Notes under the pieces: generated by a model | The model's database searches: none | Seen by the model: only the letters and a program-made list of their open reading frames with translations | What the model was told of the DNA's origin: nothing | Program-made: the position numbers and the translations under genes | Source: Saccoglossus kowalevskii | Taxonomy: Eukaryota > Hemichordata > Enteropneusta > Harrimaniidae | Length of the DNA stretch: 11,924 nucleotides | Reading direction: 5' to 3' | Assembly: GCF_000003605.2 (NCBI RefSeq) | Contig: NW_003116951.1 | Location: forward strand, 22,277 to 34,200 | Shown here: positions 1-8,433 of the stretch, one piece after another | Position numbering within the stretch: position 1 is the stretch's first letter | Layout: each line of letters opens with the position of its first letter

Positions 1-33
1 TTTTGCTTATTTCGCAGACTGGAAAAACATGCT

Positions 34-162
34 AAATTAAAACCCAGTGAATATGTAAAATTTAGCATAGAACACATTATCTAAATGATAATACCGTGAA
101 TTTAAAACCCACTGAATATGCCTGAAATGGTAAATCAGCGAAATTTAAACCCAGTGAAAATT
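34..162. repeat. Three degenerate AAACCCAGTGAA-type repeat units
   Basis: Three related units of about 22 bases lie at 34-55, 99-120 and 139-162, all sharing AATTNAAACCCASTGAA. Related motifs recur at 606-626 (opposite strand, seen as TTTATTTTCACTGATTTTTT) and 703-722 (AGCGAAAATAAAATTCC). Repeats of this look are common in bivalve and other mollusc genomes as parts of small transposons, but I cannot name the family. Element ends are not visible. This stretch is presumably intron of UBAC1, upstream of its penultimate exon. Confidence 0.5.
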
Positions 163-379
163 AGTCATTTTACAGTATCTCCAAAATATGCTCAGTCACA
201 TGACATGAAAAAGTCATATATTATTAATATATTATTAGTTTTCAATATGATAAGTTTTCCATTGTATAAAATGGCAAGTTCTATCCCACAATGCACTGCA
301 CTTACATGACCTGCTCAGTACACACAATTTGAATTTGGCTCAAACTTTTTTAAAACCATTTGCATATGTTTGTCTGCAG

Positions 380-518
380 TGTGATTGGTTGCTAGGTGAC
401 AAGACACCTACGGTGGAAGATATGCAACAAGGCATCGATCCAAAGAGTTCGTTATTTCAAGCCATTGTGAACGATCCAGTCGTACTGCTTGGTTTGAACA
501 ATCCAAGGACACTGTTAG
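380..518 (+). CDS. UBAC1: UBAC1 penultimate coding exon (end of UBA, start of STI1 region)
   Basis: This internal exon encodes 46 complete codons plus one base. It begins [20 protein letters not shown] and continues with [20 protein letters not shown]. The family is known as UBAC1 (KPC2), the adaptor subunit of the Kip1 ubiquitination-promoting complex with RNF123. It carries a ubiquitin-like domain, UBA domains and an STI1-type segment. The WLLGD motif is the end of the last UBA helix, and the FQAI..NPVV.LGL.NP..LL run is the start of the STI1-type segment. The acceptor is a pyrimidine stretch ending TTTGTCTGCAG at 379. The donor is G|GTTTGT at 519. The exon enters in phase 0 and leaves with one base, which matches the next exon exactly. 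Earlier exons lie outside the window. The assignment rests on remembered family similarity, not a search. Confidence 0.9.
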
Positions 519-1464
519 GTTTGTATATAACTGCATCTCATTCTGTAATTTAGTTTGGCTGGATTTAATTTTTGCTGAAATAATATTTTGGCCGTTTTGT
601 ATCGAGTTTATTTTCACTGATTTTTTAAAAGTTCAATGTAAAGTATAGGGAAAAGGTACTTTAACATTTTCATTGGATTTTATTTTTACTGATTCAGTTT
701 TTCAGCGAAAATAAAATTCCAAATGGTTTTAAGTTTGATTTCCTTCATTATGGCGAATCTCTTGGTGAAAGAAAAACAGACTATTATCATAAAAAAATAA
801 AATTAAAGCCCAATTTGATAACAATTTGGAACTGTTTTTTCTTTTCAACTTAATACATGCAGAATACAACTAATAAATATTAATGACCTTGAATTACCAT
901 CAATAATTAACACCTTGATTAAAGCTCAGCTCAGCAGTCTCTCTGCACACTCACCCAGGGTAGGGGTTTTTTGGTGTTCAGCCTAAGGTAGGATTTGGAC
1001 TTGGGTCTACCGATCAAGAGTCTGATGCGACAATCACTATGCTACGAGTCATATGTTGCATGTTACCCACATTGAACTTGGCACATGGCCACATTCACCT
1101 CTCTTCAAATAATGAATAATTTATTTGTTGATTTCTGTATTAGAATCACTGCCGAGTTATACTTATTTATTGTCTGTGTATGTTAATGTAGCATTATGGG
1201 AGTTATTTTGTAGCAAGTACAAGAGGAATGGAAAACCCTGTAATTTTAACCATTATGTAAATTACGGCTGTGACATACACGATGACATAGATGAAAGTAA
1301 TAACACTCATAAGAACAAGTTTTGAATTTGAAATCTCTCGAAAACGTTTTGATCAATGTAAGACTAAAAATTGGAATAATGGTTGCATCTTTCACCTATT
1401 TACGTCATGTTTGAGGTAGTGGACTTTTTACAAAATCATTTTTTCCTTTTCTTTCTTGCTATAG
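519..1464 (+). other. UBAC1 last intron (946 bp)
   Basis: The intron is bounded by GT at 519 and by AG at 1463-1464, after the pyrimidine-rich stretch TTTTCTTTCTTGCTATAG. It is AT-rich, with scattered AGTGAAAATAAA-like repeat motifs near 600-720 and an antisense SINE relic near 945-1050. The open frame at 1125-1325 shows no family motif and no splice-site context, so I do not regard it as a gene. Confidence 0.85.
945..1050 (-). repeat. tRNA-derived SINE relic (antisense)
   Basis: Read on the minus strand, 1050 to 985 resembles a tRNA. An A-box-like TAGCATAGTGATTG lies at 1044-1031. A B-box-like AAGTCCAAATCC lies at 1002-991 and differs from GGTTCGAATCC by apparent CpG-type decay. The 3' flank down to about 945 looks like a SINE body. 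The anticodon stem does not pair convincingly, so this is not a working tRNA gene. The SINE tail end is not defined, and I see no second copy in the window. Confidence 0.45.
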
Positions 1465-1589
1465 GTTTCGAGCACATGCTGGAAAACCCACACACTAGTT
1501 CTGAATATCTATCAGATTCGGTGATTGGACCAGTGCTGATCCAGATATCACGGATATACCAGACAGAACGACAGTTTTCGTTATCGTGA
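1465..1589 (+). CDS. UBAC1: UBAC1 terminal coding exon and stop
   Basis: The exon completes the split glycine codon (G|GT) and encodes FEHMLENPHTSSEYLSDS followed by VIGPVLIQISRIYQTERQ and a short tail, ending in TGA at 1587-1589. Known UBAC1 proteins end with a very similar block: F.DMLENP, then a GPV..QISRI.QT motif close to the carboxyl terminus. This is the second half of the STI1-type segment and the natural protein end. Together with the preceding exon it gives 87 carboxyl-terminal residues, with no stop or frameshift. The acceptor is TATAG|GT at 1464. The protein should act in the cytoplasm as a ubiquitin-binding adaptor for an E3 ligase. That role is inferred from the family. Confidence 0.9.
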
Positions 1590-1873
1590 CGCTCATCAAC
1601 ATTTCTCTCGCTTCATCACACGAGCCTGTAAGAATACAGTTAATATCAGATGTGAACAAAGTACCACAAACACTACCTACCACAATCAGTTGTCGATTAC
1701 TCAACTTTGCTTGTGAAAATGATCACAGATTTTTAGTGTTCATTATTGAATCGCATCAATTATATATTAGTGTAACTACGCCCTCTATTGGTACATGCCG
1801 CTCTGATGACAGTTATCTTTAAGTACAATTCTATATTTACAATTTTAATTTAATATAATGTAAAAATAATAAA
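1590..1873 (+). other. UBAC1 3' UTR
   Basis: Non-coding stretch between the UBAC1 stop and the first AATAAA. The open frame starting at 1586 overlaps the stop region in another frame and has no recognisable domain. The stretch contains GCCCTCTATTGG at 1780-1791, close to the CTCF core consensus. Confidence 0.6.
1868..1873 (+). terminator. Polyadenylation signal AATAAA for UBAC1
   Basis: This is the first canonical AATAAA downstream of the UBAC1 stop, about 280 bases after it. Cleavage would be expected 10-30 bases further on. No transcript data are available to confirm it. Confidence 0.55.
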
Positions 1874-3460
1874 TGATTTACAGCCCCATGTACCAGGCGG
1901 AGAGTTGATTGCTATCAAGCGTGAAATCTCTAAATCCAATATAGCAGTGTCTGGTATTATTACGATAACCATCAGTAATCAAACAGTCAGCTGTTTCGTC
2001 CACAGTGATCTATCATCTGCGGTGTCTGTTTTGACTTACGCTACGTCTAAAACCTGACTGGTGTGTCAATTGTTGCGTAAAATACAATGCTGTGGCCCTG
2101 GAACATGCATGCATATATCACTCTCCAGTAAATTTGCAAAATGCACACTGAGTTGATTGAAAATTATTAACATTTTAAGTGATTAGTTTTAGATTATTTG
2201 TATAAAATATGCTTTTATTGATTTCTCAAATTACCAGCTTACAATTTTTAACCATATTAAATTCCCGAAGAATCTGCAGTATTTGTTTTTGAAGAGTACA
2301 ATTTGCAATGTGTGATCAGAATGCCAGATTTACCTCAAAGTCTGGTAAAACCATAGACTCTAGGATTCGTGTGGACACATTTTCATTTTTCTGCATGAAT
2401 TCAGAGTCTTGTTTTTTTAAACCTTCTGTTTTTACAACATCTTTATGTTGTTTTATCCCTGATGTGTATTTGATTAAATCAAATAATTGTAAACACATTT
2501 ACATGTGTCAATGTTTTTTTTTCTGGCCACTTCTATTTTTTTCGATTACCACCTTATTGAGGACACTAGCATGCAATTGTCATGTGAAGGATGGTGCATT
2601 AATACAAGGTAAAACCTATCTAAACTGAAGGAATACAGTTTTAATTATTAAATTACAGCTCTCTAAGTTTGTGGAATTCCTACTAATATATGAATAAAAG
2701 TCGAGTATACCTGAACCACTAAATTGACAATAATATCTTAGGAGTGATGTTCCTTTCCCTGTCCTCTGAGTTAGTTAGAAATACAAACTTCTATTTCAGA
2801 GTTCTACATCATTGTCATCTTTCTCTCGTATTAGCCCACTTAAAGGTGAATCTTTGAATCCCAGTGATTGCACCAGGGAATTATGGGACACAATCGTTTA
2901 TATTTAAGGAACCATGGAAAAGTAAAACGTACTCCCCTTGAAAATTGAAACTTTGTAAATATAGGTAACTTTATGAAACAAGTTGTGCATACAATACAAT
3001 AATTGAAAAAAATTACATTTGCTTGCATATTCAAGGATTTTCCCCCCAAATAAATAAGTTGGAGCCCAATACTGCACCTTCTCTAATATGAATCTAAAAA
3101 TTTAATAAATTATCAGAGGAGTAGATGTGCAATACCGTGGCTTCCTTCCGTTGTGGATGTGATTTGGTGATGGGCTGGCTACGCTCATCGTCTGCTCATA
3201 CGGTTTCATCTCGGTTTCTTATCCATTCAGAAATCTTTCTCAAATGTGTATGTGGAATACTGTCACTTGAAGGCTATAAATCCAAATAACTTGATCCGCA
3301 CTACTATCGACCTCCAAAACCCATTCTCCTCGTTCTCTTAAATATTTAGAAATTTCAACGGCAGTTGAATGCAATCGGCTAATCAACGAGTACATTGGCA
3401 CCATTTAAAAATGTTCTGTTATTTGATTGGCCTAGAAGCCTCTTGTTTCAGTTCATTCAA
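1874..3460. other. Intergenic region, nothing supported
   Basis: AT-rich sequence with no open frame showing a family motif and no convincing exon. The longest frame (2308-2628, 106 aa) is dominated by Phe, Cys and Ser from T-rich DNA and has no recognisable domain. A lone AATAAA occurs near 2692. I see nothing else I can support. Confidence 0.5.
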
Positions 3461-3737
3461 AGGGCGGTAGTTGTTGCGCCACGCATGCACAATATACATG
3501 GGACTCGTATAAATCAAAGTATAAACTTTGACTGCCTGAGACGTTACCAAGCTTTAATTGCGTATTTTTGAGTTGATTGGAAGGTATCGAAGGAGTCACT
3601 GACGGTAATTAGTACAAGTCGCGCCCAGGTCAAACCTCATACTTGTGCTTATCATTAGAAGAGCGCATTGGATTGTGGGAAAAACAATGTTTATCAACAC
3701 AAATATCGCACATGCGCAGCGCGGCAACTACCGCCCT
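3461..3737. mobile_element. Short (277 bp) non-autonomous TIR element, copy 1
   Basis: The ends are inverted repeats. The left end begins AGGGCGGTAGTTGTTGCGC, and the right end read in reverse begins AGGGCGGTAGTTGCCGCGC. No coding capacity is present. The inner segment 3573-3704 matches 9994-10125 at about 125 of 132 positions, so the same family occurs twice in this window. The flanks here (TCAA on the left, AAAA on the right) show no clear target duplication, whereas the other copy is flanked by TTAA on both sides. TTAA targets point to piggyBac or Kolobok, but the superfamily is not settled. Confidence 0.85.
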
Positions 3738-4009
3738 AAAATGTATAAATATTTATAATATAAAGTAAATATGTTTGTTGTATTGATAGTATTTATTTAT
3801 GTAATATATATTACTGACTGATTTATTTGAAAATTAGATGTTCAGAGTGTTTGTCATAAGGAGGCAGTAGGCTGGGAACATTGCACCTTGTAAATTCAGA
3901 ATGGCCATGTCAGGCTACTACAGAGGGCTACTTGTTATGTATTGTCTGAGAGTACAATTTACTTGCAAAATGAATAAATTCTGGTTATGTTCATTCATGA
4001 GTAGGCTTC
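3738..4009. other. Intergenic stretch
   Basis: No gene seen. An AATAAA lies near 3973. The right end includes GAGTAGGCTTC (3999-4009), the first of two direct repeats flanking the next insertion. Confidence 0.4.
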
Positions 4010-4310
4010 AATCTGATTAAAATCTGATGTATTGTACGGCGTGTATTTTATTCTATATATTTATTTTACTTTGACTATTTTTTTTCAAATTATTTTTTCA
4101 AATTATTTTTTTTTTTACGTGCTTGTGATTCGGTATATTTTTAACTACCGCCACATACCTTTCATACGTGCCTTGTTTGGCATTCCCAATTACCAAAAAT
4201 TTAAAAAACTATCTACAAATAAAAAATAGATCCAAATAAAATAAAATGAAATATATTAGAAAACAAAAATGAAAAAAAGCCAAAACAAGGATCTTATTTT
4301 AATCTGATTG
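4010..4310. mobile_element. Putative foldback-like insertion between 11-bp direct repeats
   Basis: The 301-bp segment is bordered by perfect copies of GAGTAGGCTTC at 3999-4009 and 4311-4321. It starts AATCTGATTAAAAT, and its end read in reverse gives CAATCAGATTAAAAT, a short imperfect terminal inverted repeat. Its left half is T-rich and its right half A-rich. CCTTGTTTGG near 4172 is nearly complementary to CCAAAACAAGG at 4280-4290, so a folded structure is plausible. The 65-residue frame inside is low complexity. An 11-bp duplication is longer than most DNA transposons make, so the class is unknown. Confidence 0.5.
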
Positions 4311-4398
4311 GAGTAGGCTTCTACATTAATCAGTTGAAGTTGCAGTGGTTAGTGATTTGCTGTTGCACCAATACACGTACTAGTATCCTACAAGTTGC

Positions 4399-4447
4399 GC
4401 CCTCTAGCGAGAAGATGCTACTATGTATCGACTCGTCGCTAGAGGGC
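4399..4447. repeat. 12-bp perfect inverted repeat with CTCF-like core
   Basis: GCCCTCTAGCGA at 4399-4410 is repeated in reverse complement at 4436-4447, leaving a 25-base spacer. Each arm resembles the CTCF core GCCMYCTRSTGG with about two mismatches, so this could be a divergent pair of insulator sites. It could also be an inverted repeat from an old small transposon. The motif reading is from memory of the vertebrate and fly consensus. Confidence 0.5.
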
Positions 4448-6069
4448 TGATTGGGAGTGAGTCCGGGGATAATGTCCGGATGGAGTACAGATAGAGGTGA
4501 TTCTAAATCGGATATCAGGTACCAGAGTCAACCTAGGTGGACATCAACTTTCATCTAAGACGGTTGTGCCACGTTTATTTATGTTTCTATAACACCCAAA
4601 TGGTCGTAATTATGATCTAAGATTGTTACACTGAAAGTTCAAAACAGTCGTAAACTGAAAGGATGAACACATTTCAAGAATTGTCTGAGTTTTGCGCGAG
4701 CTGCGTCACTTCAAATGCTGTAAACTTGAATGTTCATACTCGGCGTATATGAATATATAATTAGCTAAATTAAAGTAATATATTTATCGTGATTTTTATT
4801 TTTTTCTGTCGATATTTGAGCACTTTTTGTATGGGGGGGCTAGGTATTTGTCTTTACGAAAGCAGTGTTCACTTGTGTGAAATTTTCCTCACATCTATGG
4901 CCATTTTCTCCTAACATGAGTGCAAAGCGAATGTGTCTATTATTAAAGATCGAAATCGTGGGACATCATTTCCGGAGAATTCAAATAATGGGTATATTCG
5001 ACAATCTTCGGCTACGCTTCAAACAACTGAACAATGTAGGTAAAAGCGTGGCTGACACGAGGGCGACCCGACGATTAGGCGTTATCTGGGTTTTAAAAAC
5101 ATAAAACGCCAAAAAGCGGAGAAGCGAGCCAAAATAAAATCTAAATATAAAACCATTACTCTCCCTGATTCAGAAACTGATTAGACGAATACTTATTGAC
5201 GGCTATGATGAATGTGCAAATCTGAGATTCGTTCTAAATTCTGACTGAGAAGATACATTCATACAATGGAAAGAGTTCACCTGCTTCACGTTTTCATACA
5301 AAAATAGCGAATCAAATACTACTATGAAGTGAAGTCCAATGAAATATTGAAAAAAGCAGTAAATGGTCCAGGACAGATTTAGATAACATGAATGAAACGC
5401 AGATAATTAATACAAACAAAATACTAACATCTTCTGAGCAAATTATGAAAGAACAATGTATTGATTATTGGAATGACAATTAAAAAAAGTAAATTACTAT
5501 TTGAAGTTATCATGACAAATTTCACCTTCGCGACGAATGACAAACTTGTATATTTAATGAGTGACGAAATTATTAACGTGGACATTGCATTTGCTAATAT
5601 TATTTCAATATTAATTCAAAACAAGAGAGTAAAACCTCAATTCGTAGAAATACTTGATAAGCTGTTTGTTTGTTTATATTATTGTACTGTATTTTTTTGT
5701 AATGTAACCATTTTAATTCCTCCTGAGATGATTATGCGTTTTCAATAAAGTTTAAATTTGTCTGAGCTTCAGTGGTCTGAGTCTGATGCGGTGACCATGC
5801 ATGTCGCCGTTCTATTCCTCCTATACATGCCACGAGAAAAAAATGATTTTTATCTGGCTACGATGTCTTTGAAATTATTCGGCATGTTTTGTCAGAGCAC
5901 GTGTCAATGTGTTTGTTTTATGGACTTATACTCACCAGTACCTATTGTTTATTCATGTGTAGTTTTCATAGGAATAATTTTCTTGGAGGAGCTTCACAGT
6001 ATATTGTGTAAGATTGTCGCCATCGATAGACTGGGCGTATATAGCCAAAACTATGAACACTAATATTAA
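4448..6069. other. Intergenic stretch with possible decayed coding remnants
   Basis: No intact gene seen. The stretch holds the tentative pseudogene described separately and two adjoining frames of 95 and 101 residues (5461-5748 and 5758-6063). The first ends in an AATAAA that overlaps its stop (5744-5749). Neither shows a recognisable family, and both are rich in Phe, Ile and Val as expected from AT-rich DNA. Confidence 0.4.
4988..5750 (+). pseudogene. Possible decayed coding sequence, family unknown
   Basis: A start in good context (AATAATGGG at 4988) opens MGIFDNLRLRFKQLNN, followed by lysine- and arginine-rich peptide. Coding-like peptide then appears in shifting frames: GFKNIKRQKAEKRAKIKSKY around 5085-5145, LIRRILIDGYDECANLRF around 5179-5232, and FTFATNDKLVYLMSDE around 5521-5568. 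Stops and frame changes separate the pieces, and an AATAAA follows at 5744. This pattern fits an old, broken gene or retrotransposed copy. It could also be chance, because no piece matches a family I recognise. An alternative is a first exon ending at the GTAGGT near 5036. Confidence 0.22.
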
Positions 6070-6576
6070 GGCCAAAAAAAAAACTTATGTTTCCCTCAAG
6101 TCGGAAAATTGAAAAATTGGGTCGGTCGGTCGGATTTTTTTTTTTTTTTTGTAAATTCAATAAAATTTTGTGCATTTCATGTATTAAAAATTATATTTAC
6201 TACTAAAAATAATGATTAAAAATAATGTTTTTATATAATTAAGAAAATACTAATATTTTTAATATTGTGCACCAACTATCCGTCGAATCGCAAATGTCAA
6301 AATGGCCTGAAATGCAAAAGACGTTTGCTCTTCAGACTTCATAGTATACGGAACATGTCAGAGAAATACAAATCAACCCGAGGTTCAAAGTCGCCACTTT
6401 CCTGGGGATCAAACAACGGTCCGGAATCGTTAATTTTTAGAGGAAATACTTGTTTACTGTTTAAAATGGTGAGTTTTTAATATTTGAGCCTATTAAAAAA
6501 AAAAAAAAAAACCGCGACCCGATAATTCATATTTTCCGGTCGGTCGCTGAGGGCAACAAAACAAGTTTTTTGGGCC
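6070..6576. mobile_element. PIF/Harbinger-like MITE (507 bp) with TAA target duplication
   Basis: The ends form inverted repeats of roughly 75 bases. The left starts GGCCAAAAAAAAAACTTATG, and the right read in reverse starts GGCCCAAAAAACTTG. Both continue through CCCTCA, then a GGAAAAT block, then GGGTCG and a T-run. The element is flanked on both sides by TAA (6067-6069 and 6577-6579). A TWA target duplication with GGCC-type ends is characteristic of PIF/Harbinger. No transposase is present. The non-repeat centre contains a 71-residue open frame (6265-6480), less AT-rich than the rest and ending near a consensus GTGAGT. Confidence 0.75.
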
Positions 6577-6812
6577 TAAGATCGAACTAAGGACTATATA
6601 GGGACCAGGACACGTAATTTTATAATATTAGTGTATTTTATCTCGTTGTAACAGTACATAGCTTCATGAAAACAAATACAATTTAGAAACACAAAATATT
6701 CTTCAACTGTTATACCACTAAAGCATACTTTCAAAATAACAGCTCTAAGCTAGGAATGTATATACCCACACTTGAATAGAGTAAACTTATTTTATATATA
6801 ATACCGCGCGAC

Positions 6813-6820
6813 TCACGTGA
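6813..6820. promoter_or_regulatory. TCACGTGA E-box (first of two)
   Basis: Perfect 8-bp palindrome within ACTCACGTGAACC. TCACGTGA is the core bound by MITF/TFE and USF-type bHLH-Zip factors in animals. A second copy lies 116 bases downstream. Function is inferred from the motif only. Confidence 0.35.
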
Positions 6821-6928
6821 ACCACGAGAACAGAAAAACAACCAAGATGGTGACCTCAGCAATATCTTTCAACAGTGACTTCTTGTAATTCAGTTTTAAT
6901 TATTTCGGGAAAACAACTTCTCTATGAG

Positions 6929-6936
6929 TCACGTGA
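6929..6936. promoter_or_regulatory. TCACGTGA E-box (second of two)
   Basis: Perfect palindrome in GAGTCACGTGATC, close to the CLEAR-type GTCACGTGAC. It pairs with the copy at 6813-6820. AAGATGG at 6845-6851, between the two, resembles the core of a YY1 site. No start of transcription can be located. Confidence 0.35.
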
Positions 6937-7768
6937 TCAGGTTTGAGTAAAATAAGTAATATTTAATTTCATAACCAATAGAAACAGAATAACAATGAGT
7001 CAAAATATACATAAAATAAACCGGATCGTCATCAATTAAAAAAAGAAACATATAAAAACAATACAATGAGAATACATGGCCTCAATCGCTACAATTGTTG
7101 CATACACGTTAAATAGCATCGTATAATTAAGATTATATTTAAGTTCAACTTACTTATGGAAGCCCTACAATAAAACACGACATTGTTATTTGCTTTACAT
7201 CAGTTTTCACGCCGTGGCATGGCACCCAGGTTATAAGCGTGTACGCTGTGCGCTCTCATGCAGTCAATATTTTAATTTCAGCGGCCCCTCCAACTACTGC
7301 TACTGTGATTCTACCTCAGGTGCTCGCTTGCGTGTCCCGCGTATCATTCCAACCAAATGCCGTTGAGGGCAGTACACATAAGTTGGAATTCGCAGGAAAT
7401 GTTGAGACTATACTATAACATGCATTTAGGCGAGAAAAATATGATATTCCTGCCGATCGCACCCTGATATATAATAATGTCATTTCACCGGAAATATGCA
7501 TAACATTATCTATGAAGGACAATATGCCGCATTTTGATTTACATCGCTGACTAACTTTAAAGGGGGCAGAGGTGTGGCTTTTGACACACTGTACATGACA
7601 TTTGAGATCTATGAATGAATTCTGTCGATAAAAACAACTTGTATGTGCTGCGAAATGTCCTAAATATCGGGTATAAAACGGGCTGTGAAGCAGACGACAA
7701 ACATCCGCTTTGCCTGGCGTTATTTCGCCTCTAGAGGGCCAGTTAACTGACAACTTAAAAGTTGTAAC

Positions 7769-7808
7769 ATGGCGAGGTGTTGTACGTATGAATGCCATAA
7801 CGATTCAT
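7769..7808 (+). CDS. Tentative THAP-like first coding exon
   Basis: ATG at 7769 has A at -3 and G at +4, and opens MARCCTYECHNDS before a strong donor T|GTAAGT at 7809. THAP domains, which are C2CH zinc DNA-binding modules, typically begin at the initiator with M-x-x-x-C-x(2-4)-C, often as M..CC...C.N. The spacing and the NDS ending fit that pattern. The remaining ligands (C-x2-H) and the AVPTIF box are not seen, because the next exon is unproven. The only nearby exon-like segment (7983-8043) gives no THAP hallmark in the matching phase. The real continuation may be missing, or this may be a chance peptide. Only 13 residues support the call. Confidence 0.28.
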
Positions 7809-7982
7809 GTAAGTACAGCGTTCTGGCTATAGTAAACAATGGGTGAATACATATTGTACGAGTTAAAACTAAATTAGAAATATGCTAAAGAGTTTCTACT
7901 AGTAGTAATTGCAATACAAACTGACAAACGTGGTGATATTTATTTCTGTACATCACCACGTGTGGGCGTTGTATTTCTACAG

Positions 7983-8043
7983 CGAAACATTGGAACTGTT
8001 CGTGTATCCGCGCAAAGGACCATGGGAGTTTCCAAAGTCAAAG
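7983..8043 (+). CDS. Tentative internal exon, unassigned
   Basis: The segment follows a good acceptor (GTATTTCTACAG) and ends at AAAG|GTAAAC. Two frames are open. Entering with two bases already used gives ETLELFVYPRKGPWEFPKSK, which looks the more protein-like. Entering with one base used, as the exon at 7769 would need, gives SKHWNCSCIRAKDHGSFQ. Neither matches a family I recognise. The segment could be a second exon of the tentative upstream gene or a false positive. Confidence 0.2.
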
Positions 8044-8117
8044 GTAAACAACCCCGTGACACGGGGTGTATTTGTTTTAGGTTTTGAGGTGCATTATATT
8101 CAAGTAACCACATAGTA

Positions 8118-8433
8118 CAGAGGCGGTGGCAGCTTTTTTTGACTGTGGGGGCGAAGATTTTATGTGAATGTCATTTTATGTGAATGAATGTCAACGCGAC
8201 CTTTCTTGGGGGTTCGGGGCATGCTCCCCCGGTAAAATTTTGAAATCTAGACCCTCTGAAACGCTGTTTCCTGCATTTTGGGGAGCAAATTTTGATGGTA
8301 CACTTAGGTATATATCTCTTACGTTGGGCCGCACGGTGTGCATTTCTACCGACATTTGCGGTGGATTTTAGTGACAGATATAGATGAGTGTTTCACGACC
8401 GCCCCCACTGCCCCCACGGTGCCGCCACCACTG
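8118..8433. mobile_element. hAT-like MITE (316 bp) with TAGTA target duplication
   Basis: The ends are CAGAGGCGGTGGCAGC and, in reverse, CAGTGGTGGCGGCACC, which match at 12 of 16 positions. Both ends are followed by G-rich tracts. TAGTA occurs directly outside each end (8113-8117 and 8434-8438). CAG-type ends with GGCGG suggest hAT. Classical hATs make 8-bp duplications, while a 5-bp group has been described. The interior has a tandem TTTTATGTGAATG pair near 8158-8186 and the palindrome-cored GGGGCATGCTCCCC (8216-8229). No transposase is present. The element lies about 80 bases beyond the stop codon of the LIM gene. Confidence 0.8.

Larger units (their letters stand above)
6577..7768. other. 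Intergenic stretch
   Basis: No supported gene. The stretch contains two TCACGTGA palindromes described separately. From about 7200 the composition becomes less AT-rich with more CpG, as would suit a promoter region upstream of the tentative exon at 7769. A 160-residue frame on the minus strand (7316-7798) is the longest in the window but shows no domain, so I do not call it. Confidence 0.4.

Noticed and set aside
2308-2628. 106-residue + strand open frame
   Set aside because: The composition follows T-rich DNA; no motif, no exon borders and no support from neighbours.
5758-6063. 101-residue hydrophobic open frame that could look like a membrane protein
   Set aside because: Hydrophobicity is explained by T-rich codons, no standard ATG opens the frame at 5758 and no family is recognised.
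6121-6150. GGTCGG tandem plus long T-run as a microsatellite of interest
   Set aside because: It is part of the inverted end of the Harbinger-like element, with its counterpart at 6495-6545.
7316-7798. 160-residue open frame on the minus strand, the longest in the window
   Set aside because: No recognisable domain, irregular Cys and Ser-rich composition, no splice or poly(A) context that supports it, and it overlaps the tentative + strand start at 7769. A long frame by chance in a less AT-rich stretch is more likely.
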